Shown here: positions 10,801-17,636 of the stretch, in pieces
Layout: each line of letters begins with the position of its first letter
Position numbering within the stretch: position 1 is the first letter of the stretch
DNA from: Cytophagaceae bacterium
Lineage (GTDB): Bacteria > Bacteroidota > Bacteroidia > Cytophagales > Flexibacteraceae
Reading direction: 5' to 3'
Length of the DNA: 64,000 nucleotides
Assembly: GCA_027490155.1 (NCBI GenBank)
Contig: JAIXYP010000025.1
Location: 1-64,000, forward strand
Made by a program: the position numbers and the translations under genes
The notes under the pieces: model-generated
Seen by the model: the letters and a program-made list of their open reading frames with translations, nothing else
Told to the model about the DNA's origin: nothing
Database searches by the model: none

Positions 10801-11638
10801 ACCTAGGTTTACGCTCTCTACTCAGGACACTGTCATCTGTGCTGGCCAGCCATTAACGATCGTAGCCAGCCCTTATGGTCAGACGGTCCCTACTACTTTC
10901 AATTGGACACAAGGCGGTCAGCCGCTGTCTAGCAGCACCTCTGCCTCTATCAATACGGACAACAATACCGAAGCCCCCGTCATTAGGCGTATCAGGATTC
11001 AGGGTAGTAGTCTTGCTGGTGGATTAGGAGGCAATTGTACTGTCGATCAGTCCATCACCGTAACCATCAGGCCAATGCCTATGGTTTCGCTTGCGGATAA
11101 CAACACATGGCTATGCCCCGGCAAGCTGGCAGGTCAGCGTTATCAAGCCCAAACGAGCAACGCCAATCTCAGCTGCGCTTGGCGGGCAGAAGGGGGCAAT
11201 ATTATCAGTCAAGATAACAATGGGGTCCTCATCAGTTGGGATCCGCAAGCCAACCCAGATGCCTATCGCTTATTCCTTGTCGGAAGCACACTCGAAGGCT
11301 GCCAAACGGTAGAAACAAGCTTTACCCCTCGGCTGGACCCTCTGGCATCAGACCCTAATTCGGGATGTGATGTTGCTGACTACTTCCCATCGGTGCTGCC
11401 CAATGTCATCACCCCAGACGTAGTAGATGGCAAAAACGACTATTTTGTTGTTGACAACATCGAGCTGTTCCCGAATGCGCAGCTACGGATCTGGAATCGA
11501 TTGGGTGTATTAGTATTTGAGGCACAACCCTATACCAATCGCTTTAGGGCCGAGGGCCTACCTACAGGTACCTATTTCTACCAATTTGACACTGGGCGCG
11601 GCAAGATTTACAAAGGCTGGATAGAGGTGCTGAAGTAG
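4847..11638 (+). CDS. Giant T9SS type B surface protein with LamG domain
   Basis: This 2263-residue protein begins with a signal peptide (residues 1-22, ending FVLGQ). A LamG/concanavalin-like domain spans about 110-310 ('GLVAHYPLDNNSIDVSGN', 'AGWVKISRWG', 'DDARIYNRALSELEI'). Then come many ~80-120-residue Ig/PKD-like units, several opening with 'GADQxIC' or 'ICxGD' signatures. The last ~85 residues, from 'LPNVITPDVVDGKNDYF' to 'YKGWIEVLK', are a gliding-motility-associated (CHU_C, type B) sorting domain. It should be exported by T9SS and held at the surface, probably with a PorP/SprF-family partner. An adhesin role is inferred. The first ~940 bp are clearly AT-richer than the rest, with a sharp change near 5790. 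Confidence 0.92.
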   Translation: MTSKKSLGLLILLLSKAFFVLGQCNLTAVNTTICRGQPAVFAVTGGPSSGYQWHYSAPTSQRFLNEAGSSMTINNLEGSTTLWVIPPGCSNRIPVTVTVTQPPIDLGVTCTSVSPNGLVAHYPLDNNSIDVSGNNNHMVSQGPGITYGPDRYGNPNSAVVMTANNYLEAPNSTSLNSPRSVMTLAGWVKISRWGQNYAGENYAAFFSKGNGSQFTFQYRLYPTDQNLVASANQWQIGFQRPFGFQLGQWYHIACTYDAQKFKYYVNGDLIGTVPSNTPLPTDANPLNLGSDNTGAIKKLIGSADDARIYNRALSELEIRTLADRCKPFRANLPINRICENDPFKLELVNAEPGIQYRLQDSTGTPLSPYFTTATTDSLTTLVSYPITGRSRRIYVQANNNGCTRVLSSSWGLTVGNVPSNLIPDRLITQCGIAPVTISPIIITIGSWVWTRAGNVVSTTSQVVATQPGQYIAQFTNPQGCLALDTVDVVMNPVPAAPELMPLPSAAGIYQLCQGDSIRVTSSYATGNIWNGVPLATNSFLIQSAGAYTLQHRDANGCLSPIHTFGSTVSPIPAMPQLAFVGRPSICLGDSSEVRVLNPDPGLQYTWVPPSSISQGTRTFVYIDKPARAFASNNGCMSICQNCPQIAPVLRPTIVANAGADQQICASLTQASFGAPNLDRFLKFRFRWVQDPTSANPYLGQVLIDTSLDGSAQARFVPSPAQQFPVRFLVIQQAIDISGLCDDLDTTVITILPAVLGVTRSGPDAFCAGSSITNTVTPIGVNPALVRYRWTNGDTTATTTISRAGTYGVTMSVGSCNLDLFYWIDSIPLPSLQTNGPGAVCTNDRRFVINISRPVTPRQIITVRHIPDPSINYTGSVFLGADFFLVRFSMVGTPTYPVISKFVVTVFDSTTGCSKSDTVLTTINESPLPFRLTRSGPLAICDGSSILLTGPALSPGQRYIWSTGATSQSILVSSAGRFRLSVINPNGCAEADSVTTTILPFDNGNAGPPRTVCASDSFQVLNTTSGGGRLRVFFEDFYDTPANPPASVTFDLSILTAARLTFRVNPGATYPFRIGIKKNISSLVNGCVRFDTTYITVQEGPTGVKIKRASNAICAGDTLKLVAGLSQIGNANPTYSWTFAGLPISTDSMVQASRAGQYILRATIGTCSVADTFNLIVNPLPSLTAGPDFILCYDAKRSLGPSQTAEPNVAYRWSSVSTNPLDGRLLLADTNSLNPEFDPSRASNFNGADTLVRNYRFALRSTNNLTGCTTLDTASVTLLPTPVAQAGADQSICSGGILSLGSTKRTGHRYRWVPSLGLSSDTLAQPVWSYSHSRNVTDTLRYVLTAEQTNVIPGGGNFVCTKTDTIILLVRPKPRFSISGNPSVCPGVLGVPYIAQDTNGVTWQWISDEGSIAFGQGQDSITINWPNIRRTQTYVKAISRSIFGCSSDTVSFAVRVLPKLEPSIPTGDTSICADATTTTYQVPRSPGSIYTWTINGGQILNGNGGNQVTVRWTGLGIHTIWYRENVTADTICEGISPFKQVRVNPVPLAARIVGTRSFCGAQQAMAYSIPGFADSRYDWRVISPTGTVVFAGLGDSLINLNLSSPGVYRLSVREITAKGCAGPLNLDSVLINALPQAFAGIDRITCSNTTTTLGGDNPADPALIYSWSPTTYLSNTSSQSPQFAAPTLSSTGGQLRYILRVQNRNTGCSSQDTVFVNVNPEPIKNGINTVLTACQGDAVGLALPGTVGYTYSWQPATYLAGGNTAQPTFRLPNRVRRDSTLSFISTITDTTTGCIVNDTVRVQLFARPIAEAQRDTSYCAGNGVLLGTRTPEPGVSYRWEPAQWFSGPNTSAPLAWWPAQLGPADSLKRDTTVTITMIKTNNSTSCRDSTTFRLTARVKPSTAVIADTAICEGEQIIIGLPPTPTYRYRWVGDRGLSNDTIAQPRFRAPTLRNGSSDSLVRIVAYKFNRQTLCGRIDTLLVTVKPKPRFTLSTQDTVICAGQPLTIVASPYGQTVPTTFNWTQGGQPLSSSTSASINTDNNTEAPVIRRIRIQGSSLAGGLGGNCTVDQSITVTIRPMPMVSLADNNTWLCPGKLAGQRYQAQTSNANLSCAWRAEGGNIISQDNNGVLISWDPQANPDAYRLFLVGSTLEGCQTVETSFTPRLDPLASDPNSGCDVADYFPSVLPNVITPDVVDGKNDYFVVDNIELFPNAQLRIWNRLGVLVFEAQPYTNRFRAEGLPTGTYFYQFDTGRGKIYKGWIEVLK

Positions 11639-11756
11639 GATAATGGGGAGCCAATTATATCTTGTTCTTTCCTAACCTGCACAACATCACCCAAGTCCCG
11701 ATCGACTTCCCGGTGGCAGTTGCCTTGTAATTTGGTGTTTGTTTTGTTGACCGAAG

Positions 11757-11780
11757 GTCTCGCCAATGGCGGGGCTTTTG
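11757..11780 (+). terminator. Rho-independent terminator after the giant T9SS gene
   Basis: An 8-bp stem with two G-U pairs (11757-11764 with 11768-11775), a 3-nt AAT loop and a following TTTT form a compact terminator about 120 bp after the stop. It lies inside the longest possible 5' extension of the next ORF, which argues for a downstream start there. Confidence 0.5.
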
Positions 11781-11798
11781 CTGTTTTGGTCCCCTTGC

Positions 11799-11830
11799 TT
11801 GACATCCCCCCTCCTGATTGCCTACTTTTG
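11799..11830 (+). promoter_or_regulatory. Bacteroidota-type promoter (TTG-N21-TACTTTTG)
   Basis: TTG at 11799-11801, a 21-bp spacer and TACTTTTG at 11823-11830 match the phylum's -33/-7 consensus. The ATG at 11835 is only 4 nt after the -7 box, so the transcript would start at or next to the start codon (leaderless or nearly so). Confidence 0.5.
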
Positions 11831-11834
11831 TGGT

Positions 11835-12707
11835 ATGCCAATCGCCAAGCCTCATAGCAGTAGTCAACAGCCTGCCATGGGCCAAACCCCCAACACGACG
11901 TCAAGCCATGCCCCTACTTCGAGGTTGATGGGCATGAAGCTTTCCATGCTGTCCTTTCAGGATGGCTTAACGAAGGTGTTGGACTTGGCGACTAGTACCC
12001 CCAAAGGCCAGCCAGCCGGCTATGCCTGCTTTGCCAACGTCCACATGACGATCACGGCACGCAGCCACCAACCCCTCAGGTCCGCTACTGACCAAGCCAC
12101 CTTTGTATTCACTGACGGTAAACCCCTTTGTGCTGCACTCCGCCTCACACAAGGCATCAGCCAAGAGCGCATCGCTGGCATGGACTTTATGCCACAAAGC
12201 CTTGCCCTCGCTGCTGACCGAGGCCTTAAGGTCTATTTACTAGGTGGCAGTCCCAGTACCAATGACAAAGTCCAGCAAGTGGCGCAACAGGCCTACCCCA
12301 ACCTCCAGATCGTTGGTGCAGAGAGTCCTCCATTCCGCCCACTAACCCCAGCTGAGGATAATGCGCTCATTAACCGCATCAATGCCAGCGGGGCCGATTT
12401 GCTTTACGTCGCCCTTGGCTGCCCTAAACAAGAAGTCTGGATGATGGAGCGGGACCGTATCTGGCCCTTTATGCTCGGTGTGGGTGGGGCCTTTCCTGTC
12501 TTTGCAGGGCTAGAGGCTAGGGCACCACAATGGGCTCAGCGCCTATCTCTTGAGTGGCTCTACCGGCTACTGCAAGACCCCAAACGGCTCTGGAAGCGTT
12601 ACCTGCTGACCAATACCCACTTTATGTTACTGCTTGGGTGGTTGTTGATCGGTCATTTTTTAGCTTATTGCATACCCAATGGCCGAAAATCACCTCCTCA
12701 AGCCTGA
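11835..12707 (+). CDS. WecG/TagA/CpsF-family glycosyltransferase
   Basis: The protein is 290 residues from the ATG at 11835. Family motifs are present: 'VFTDGKPL', 'VYLLGGSPSTNDKV', 'LLYVALGCPKQEVW' and 'GVGGAFPVFAGLEARAPQW', followed by 'EWLYRLLQDPKRLWKRY'. Family members transfer N-acetylmannosamine-type sugars to undecaprenyl-linked acceptors at the inner membrane face during glycan assembly. An ATG at 11766 would lengthen it by 23 residues, but that extension overlaps a terminator hairpin and a good promoter, so 11835 is preferred. The C-terminus ends in a hydrophobic segment. It overlaps the next gene by 29 bp, indicating translational coupling. Confidence 0.88.
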   Translation: MPIAKPHSSSQQPAMGQTPNTTSSHAPTSRLMGMKLSMLSFQDGLTKVLDLATSTPKGQPAGYACFANVHMTITARSHQPLRSATDQATFVFTDGKPLCAALRLTQGISQERIAGMDFMPQSLALAADRGLKVYLLGGSPSTNDKVQQVAQQAYPNLQIVGAESPPFRPLTPAEDNALINRINASGADLLYVALGCPKQEVWMMERDRIWPFMLGVGGAFPVFAGLEARAPQWAQRLSLEWLYRLLQDPKRLWKRYLLTNTHFMLLLGWLLIGHFLAYCIPNGRKSPPQA

Positions 12708-13965
12708 CAATGATCTCCTGACAGAGGAGCACCAAACCAATAGGTGGTATTATGTCCTCTGCCTGCTGGTTACGGCTACTTTCTTATTGGAGGGATACCT
12801 GCATTCCTACACCATAGGGCTCTTGGTCTTAGCCTGGATCGGCATCTATCGCTTTCAGTTTAAATGGGACAAGGACTTGAAGGTGGCCTTGTTTTATGCT
12901 GGCTTCTATGGCCTGCACATTATGGGTACGCTCTGGAGCGATAATATGCCTACCGTGACCCATGATCTGGAAAGTAAAGCGAGCATCTTGGCCCTCCCAC
13001 TGATCTATATTGTTTTCACGAGCCTTAGCCAACGCCAAGTCGAAGGCATCCTGACCTTGTTCGTAGGCGTCGTGCTGACTGCAGCCGTCTGGACACTAGG
13101 TAAAGCCACCGGCATCTACCTCAAAACGGGACAAACAGACCAGTTCTTCTACCATGAGCTAGGTGGACTCATCAACATGCACGCCATCTATATGAGCATG
13201 TACGTCTGTTTTGCCATCCTGATCTTGCTGCAATGGCTGGTTTCGGTTTGGGATAAACATGGCGGTCTTTGGCTCCAGATCAGCTTGATCGTGACCGTGT
13301 TTTTCTTGTTTGGCTATAACATTCTGCTATCAGCCCGGATGCCCACCTTGGCGTTGTGCCTGGTCGTTTTTGCTGGCATCCTGAAAGTGTTTTATGACAG
13401 GCGTGGGCTGGCCACAGGTATCTCGATCATCGTCCTTACCTCTGGCATCCTGATAGCTGGCATTTTGCTATCCCCTGTCAACAAACAACGCTACAAAGAG
13501 GCATTCAACGGCCAAAGTGTTGACGCCTCGCGTGACCTACAAGATGGCCGCACCCTTCGCCTCATGAAGTGGGACTGCTGCCTTGACATACTGAAGGATA
13601 ACTGGCTCTTGGGTGTCGGCACCGGTGATATACAGGACAACCTAGACCAGTGTTATAAGGCCAAAAAATACAATTACCTCACGGACCAAGACCGGCACTA
13701 TAACGCCCACAACCAATACTTCCAGACTTGGCTAGGCCTAGGCATCATTGGTTTACTCTGGTTTGTCGCCCTCCTGATCTACCCGATGTATGCCGCATGG
13801 CAACGACAGTACTACCTCCATCTGGGCTTCATCGTGATGTTTGCCATCGTCTGCACCACCGAAAGCACCCTACCTGTGCACAAGGGAGTCGTCTTTTTTA
13901 TGTTCTTTAGCATGGTGCTGCTGTTTGGCAAAGTGCCATGGCCTTGGCGCAATGTGCATGTTTAG
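12679..13965 (+). CDS. O-antigen polymerase/ligase family membrane protein
   Basis: This is a 428-residue polytopic membrane protein with about ten hydrophobic segments. Its large periplasmic loop carries 'RLMKWDCCLDILKDNWLLG' and is followed by the typical 'HNQYFQTWLGLGIIGLLWF' motif of the Wzy_C/WaaL family. Such proteins polymerise O-units or ligate them to lipid A core; which of the two cannot be decided here. The start overlaps the end of the WecG-like gene, so both are co-expressed. Confidence 0.85.
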   Translation: MAENHLLKPDNDLLTEEHQTNRWYYVLCLLVTATFLLEGYLHSYTIGLLVLAWIGIYRFQFKWDKDLKVALFYAGFYGLHIMGTLWSDNMPTVTHDLESKASILALPLIYIVFTSLSQRQVEGILTLFVGVVLTAAVWTLGKATGIYLKTGQTDQFFYHELGGLINMHAIYMSMYVCFAILILLQWLVSVWDKHGGLWLQISLIVTVFFLFGYNILLSARMPTLALCLVVFAGILKVFYDRRGLATGISIIVLTSGILIAGILLSPVNKQRYKEAFNGQSVDASRDLQDGRTLRLMKWDCCLDILKDNWLLGVGTGDIQDNLDQCYKAKKYNYLTDQDRHYNAHNQYFQTWLGLGIIGLLWFVALLIYPMYAAWQRQYYLHLGFIVMFAIVCTTESTLPVHKGVVFFMFFSMVLLFGKVPWPWRNVHV

Positions 13966-14068
13966 GTAGCGAAGCCTTTGTCAATCCCGTGCTGAGTAGA
14001 ATAGTTACTACCTAAGCTATTGCATTGGTATCAGTTGGGTAACCTACTAATCCAGCCGGATGCTGTCG

Positions 14069-14099
14069 TTGCTAATCCCAAGCGACTCTGGTATCTTTG
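14069..14099 (+). promoter_or_regulatory. Bacteroidota-type promoter (TTG-N20-TATCTTTG)
   Basis: TTG at 14069-14071, a 20-bp spacer and TATCTTTG at 14092-14099 are a full consensus match. The next ATG is at 14112. This promoter drives the small toxin-antitoxin-like pair. Confidence 0.65.
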
Positions 14100-14111
14100 G
14101 ATACCAAACCG

Positions 14112-14457
14112 ATGACAGCCATGTCGAAGCTAATCAGAACCTCAGAAACCGAGGTCAACTTCCCGAACGTAGTAGACAAAGAGCTACTGGAGACCATCCT
14201 TGGTAAAGAACTACCCAAAGGTGTCCTTGGCATATACCCCACGTGCCTATGTGGATTGGGAGGATGATGAGGTGATTATGATCCATGTCGTTTATGAAGA
14301 CAAGATCGATCTTGGCCGAGAGAAAGGTGTGCCAGACGTTGATTACTCTAAGATCCGGGAGTACTTCTGGGAGAATTATCCAAGCTATGTGAGTAGGATT
14401 AGGTCGGTTAATTTTTTAGGAGATAAAAACGATTCTCCAGCATGGCTAGGCAGGTAA
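14112..14457 (+). pseudogene. Frameshifted antitoxin-like partner of a HEPN gene
   Basis: Reading from the ATG at 14112 gives 'MTAMSKLIRTSETEVNFPNV...LETILGKELPKG' and then stops at about 14267. The +1 frame continues as 'LAYTPRAYVDWEDDEVIMIH...VPDVDYSKIREYFWENYP' to 14457. Removing one C from the CCC run at 14214-14216 joins the frames smoothly (ELPKVSLAYTPRA), giving about 115 residues. I do not recognise the family by name. The position directly before a HEPN-type gene, with a 16-bp overlap, suggests the partner half of a two-gene module. It is either a disrupted gene or carries a sequencing error. Confidence 0.5.
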
Positions 14458-14899
14458 AATATGCAGAGCCATTGATTTTGCAAGCGAATCAGTTGCTTTC
14501 TCAAGGTAGAGGGCGTCCGAATCAGGCAGATTTGCGAAGGGCTGTCTCCAATGCGTATTATGCGTTGTTTCATTACATTATATGATTGACAAAAGCCTTG
14601 ATACGATGATTGGGAAGTCACAGGATCCAGCAGTTAGATCATTTTTTGCTCGCAGTTATTTCCACGGTGGTATGAGGGACGTATGTCACAATATTATTTC
14701 TGGGCAGCGACTAACAGACAAGTACAATCCTATAAAGGACTCCCTACCTACAGGGCATTTCAATGCAAAAATTAAAGCCATAGCCAGGTCATTTATTGAT
14801 CTTCAGAAGGCAAGGCATCAAGCTGATTACGAAATCAGCTATAACTACAGTCAACGAGATGCCAAAGATCAGCTAAAACTGGCAATGGAGAGCATCTAG
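14442..14899 (+). pseudogene. Frameshifted HEPN-domain toxin-like protein
   Basis: From the ATG at 14442 the frame reads 'MARQVKYAEPLILQANQLL...RRAVSNAYYALFHYII' and stops at 14583-14585. Another frame continues from about 14582 with 'DKSLDTMIGKSQDP...YFHGGMRDVCHNI' to 14899. 'LRRAVSNAYYALFH' is the signature start of HEPN-type proteins that occur as RNase toxins or nucleotidyltransferase partners. One missing base near 14580 would join both parts into about 152 residues. The region is AT-rich relative to its neighbours. Both members of this pair need one frame correction, consistent with decay of the module. Confidence 0.55.
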
Positions 14900-15074
14900 A
14901 TTTTTGATGGTTGCCTCAAAACCCACCCTACAGAAATGCAGAAGTTATCCACGCTGCTTTTGTTGTCAAAAGTGAAGCAGGGGTAGGTTATTTAGATTGG
15001 ATTGAGTAATTACCATTCTGCCACAAAAGGGCCTGTATCAAAAGTTCCGGAGTCTATTTCAGAGCAATCATCCA

Positions 15075-16346
15075 TTAGACTTGGTTCTGAGTCCCTATTA
15101 ATTGATTCTGGGGCCGCCCCCACCAAAACAACAACCCCACCACAATAAATACCTCCACGAAAGTTATAGCCCCAATAATCCCAACAACGCCATAGTCCTG
15201 CACCAGCCAGACATTGAGACCGTAGGAGAGTAAGGCTGCTACCATTGTCAAAGCGGTGTAGCGGCTTTTGAGGTGGGTCGCGACCATATACTGGGCAAAG
15301 GGAACTTGCACCGCAATCAGGAACGCCAAAGGGGCCATCAAGCGCAAATAATAGGTAGCCATAGGGGCAGCCTCGCCTTTATTGATTAGCTGGATGACAT
15401 AAGGTGCCAAGACCAATATACCAACCAATGCAGCCAGCCCGATCAATCCGAAAACGCGGGCCAACTTTAGCAGGAAAGCACGCCCTGTAGCCATGCTGAC
15501 CGCAAACTGCCGCACCACTTGTGGATAGGAGGCCTGGAAACCTGCCGCAATCAGCTGCCTAAATGGCCAGATCAGTTTGTCAGCTAGGTTGAACTGGCCA
15601 AGGGTTGGTTTGTCCAGCACAAAGCCCGCAATGACCATATACATAGCCCCTAGGGCGTTCTGGCTCAGGTGGGCCAAAGAGACAAAAAAGCTATCTCGCA
15701 ATAAGGTTTCATCTAGTTGCACCAGCCAAGGGAACCATGCCCCCTTCAGCTGCCGTTGGAGCAAATACCAACCAAACAAAGCGGGCACTAGACTCCCGAT
15801 CGCATTCAGCGGATTGACGAGGCGGTAGTCAGCAGCACTAGTCACGAGGCTAAAGACCAAGGCTGTAAACAGGACTTTGGCAGCTATCGTGAGGCGCGAA
15901 TAGACAGCCATTTCATCCTGCCCCTGGAAGAAGAAAGTCGGAGCCAAAACCTGGGCCGGCACCATCAAGAAGGTCAAGGCATGCAGCCAATAGTCCTCGG
16001 CCAAGGTCGGGATTAGTGCAATTGACCCAAACCAAAGCAACCCGGTCAAGACAATCAGCAAGAGGCGTATCTGGAGCACTCGCCCAACGATCTGACGTAA
16101 TTTTTCGGGCTCGTCACGGCAAAGGGCAACTTGTTGGGTGGCAGTGATGTTGAGTCCAAAGTCTGCCAATGTGACCAAAAACGATACGATGGCGTTCGAA
16201 AAATGGACTTGGCCTAAGTTTTGGGCGCCGATGGTCCATGTCAGGTAGGGAAACGTCAGGAAAGGCAAGGCATAGTTAAACACCTGCATCAGGAGCAGAT
16301 GGCTGCTATTCTGTAAGACTTGCTTGAGCGGTTGCTGGTCGGACAT
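15075..16346 (-). CDS. Wzx-type polysaccharide flippase (MOP superfamily)
   Basis: The 423-residue protein consists almost entirely of paired hydrophobic segments. Its N-terminus 'QVFNYALPFLTFPYLTWTIG' followed by 'GQVHFSNAIVSFLVTLADFG' is typical of oligosaccharide flippases. Such proteins move undecaprenyl-linked repeat units across the inner membrane and pair with a Wzy polymerase, as encoded at 12679-13965. It is divergent from the next gene with about 150 bp between start codons. Confidence 0.88.
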   Translation of the reverse strand: MSDQQPLKQVLQNSSHLLLMQVFNYALPFLTFPYLTWTIGAQNLGQVHFSNAIVSFLVTLADFGLNITATQQVALCRDEPEKLRQIVGRVLQIRLLLIVLTGLLWFGSIALIPTLAEDYWLHALTFLMVPAQVLAPTFFFQGQDEMAVYSRLTIAAKVLFTALVFSLVTSAADYRLVNPLNAIGSLVPALFGWYLLQRQLKGAWFPWLVQLDETLLRDSFFVSLAHLSQNALGAMYMVIAGFVLDKPTLGQFNLADKLIWPFRQLIAAGFQASYPQVVRQFAVSMATGRAFLLKLARVFGLIGLAALVGILVLAPYVIQLINKGEAAPMATYYLRLMAPLAFLIAVQVPFAQYMVATHLKSRYTALTMVAALLSYGLNVWLVQDYGVVGIIGAITFVEVFIVVGLLFWWGRPQNQLIGTQNQV

Positions 16347-16499
16347 CGGAGGGCAATTTAGGTCAATTTAGGCCTAGTGGCGTGCTGGACTGTACTAAAT
16401 CAGCAATCCGTAGTGCAATCGTTCAGAACCAAATTAGCCACTCCACCAAGCAAACTAAACCCTTGCTTTCTCAAAACCCAGTACCTTAGCTGCGACAAG

Positions 16500-17603
16500 A
16501 TGAACCGCCGAAACTTTTTGATAGGGGCCACCGCTACTAGTGTGGCAGCATATACAATGTACAGCAATCCGCTGACTGCGATGGGCAAGCTGCCAACTGG
16601 CGCACGCAAAACCCGCATTTTAGCCTCGCCACAATACCGTGATGGGTCCTTCAAAAACGACCTACCGACCCCTGACATCGTCCCTCCACATTCCTATTGG
16701 TCGGTCGCCAAAGCCTATACCGAGACGGTGCCGAACAAGGAGCCTGCAGCACCAATCGTGGTAAGCAGCCCAAATTTTAGCCTACCCAAACAAGAAGCAG
16801 ACCCTATCCTGACTTGGCTAGGCCACTCGACCTACGTACTGCAATGGCCTAGCTTCAACTTAGTGATGGACCCTGTTTTCCACCGCTGTTCTCCTGTTTC
16901 GTTTGCGGGGCCAAAGCCTTATCAAGGGATGGATAACTTCTCGATCGACTCCTTGCCAGAGGTGATCGACGTCCTGATCCTGTCGCATGACCATTATGAT
17001 CACCTAGACTACCTCACGCTGGTGGCCATCCAACCACGGGTAAAGCACATCGTGACATCGCTGGGTGTGGGCGAGCACCTAGAGCACTGGGGCTTTGACC
17101 CGATGATCATCACCGAGCTGGACTGGTGGGAAAAACACCAACTAGGACCCAACGGAACGATCACGGCCACACCAGCACGTCACTTCTCGGGCCGAGGTTT
17201 CACCCGTAACCAAACCCTGTGGTCATCATTTGTGCTGGAGCGGGGCGATAAACGGTACTTCATCGGTGGGGACTCAGGCTATGGGCCACACTTTAAGGTA
17301 ATTGGCGATAAGTTCGGGCCATTTGACTGGGCATTCTTGGAGTGTGGGCAATATCACCCTGCTTGGGGCCTCATCCACATGCTGCCAGCCGAAGTACCAA
17401 TGGCGGCGCAAGACCTACTAGCCGAGCGATTGGTGCCCGTCCACTGGGCTAAGTTTACGCTGGCCCTCCACCCCTGGACGGAGCCTGCCGAGCTAGTCCT
17501 AAAGGCGGCCAAGGCACTTAATCAACCTATCTATTTCCCATTACCGGGTGCTAGCGCTGCCCTATCCAGTCTTGATGATTACAAGTGGTGGGATAAGGCC
17601 TAG
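16500..17603 (+). CDS. Tat-exported metallo-beta-lactamase-fold hydrolase (NAPE-PLD/UlaG-like)
   Basis: The protein is 367 residues from the ATG at 16500. It starts with a twin-arginine motif (NRRNFLIG) and a hydrophobic stretch, so it is probably sent to the periplasm folded. The metal motif H163xH165xD167H168 sits in 'LSHDHYDHLD'. 'TWLGHSTYVLQW' and later 'GDSGYGPHF' and 'PVHWAKFTLALHPW' match the COG2220 branch that includes N-acyl-phosphatidylethanolamine phospholipase D. Hydrolysis of a phosphodiester or lactone is likely; the substrate is unknown. An upstream in-frame start at 16377 would add 41 residues with no membrane or domain character and would bury the Tat signal. Confidence 0.85.
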   Translation: MNRRNFLIGATATSVAAYTMYSNPLTAMGKLPTGARKTRILASPQYRDGSFKNDLPTPDIVPPHSYWSVAKAYTETVPNKEPAAPIVVSSPNFSLPKQEADPILTWLGHSTYVLQWPSFNLVMDPVFHRCSPVSFAGPKPYQGMDNFSIDSLPEVIDVLILSHDHYDHLDYLTLVAIQPRVKHIVTSLGVGEHLEHWGFDPMIITELDWWEKHQLGPNGTITATPARHFSGRGFTRNQTLWSSFVLERGDKRYFIGGDSGYGPHFKVIGDKFGPFDWAFLECGQYHPAWGLIHMLPAEVPMAAQDLLAERLVPVHWAKFTLALHPWTEPAELVLKAAKALNQPIYFPLPGASAALSSLDDYKWWDKA

Positions 17604-17636
17604 CCAGTAGGTAGATCACAATAGCTGCAACTAATC

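Noticed and set aside
16377-16499. Longer N-terminus for the metallo-beta-lactamase-fold protein
   Set aside because: The extra 41 residues have no domain or signal character and would bury the Tat motif that starts at 16500.
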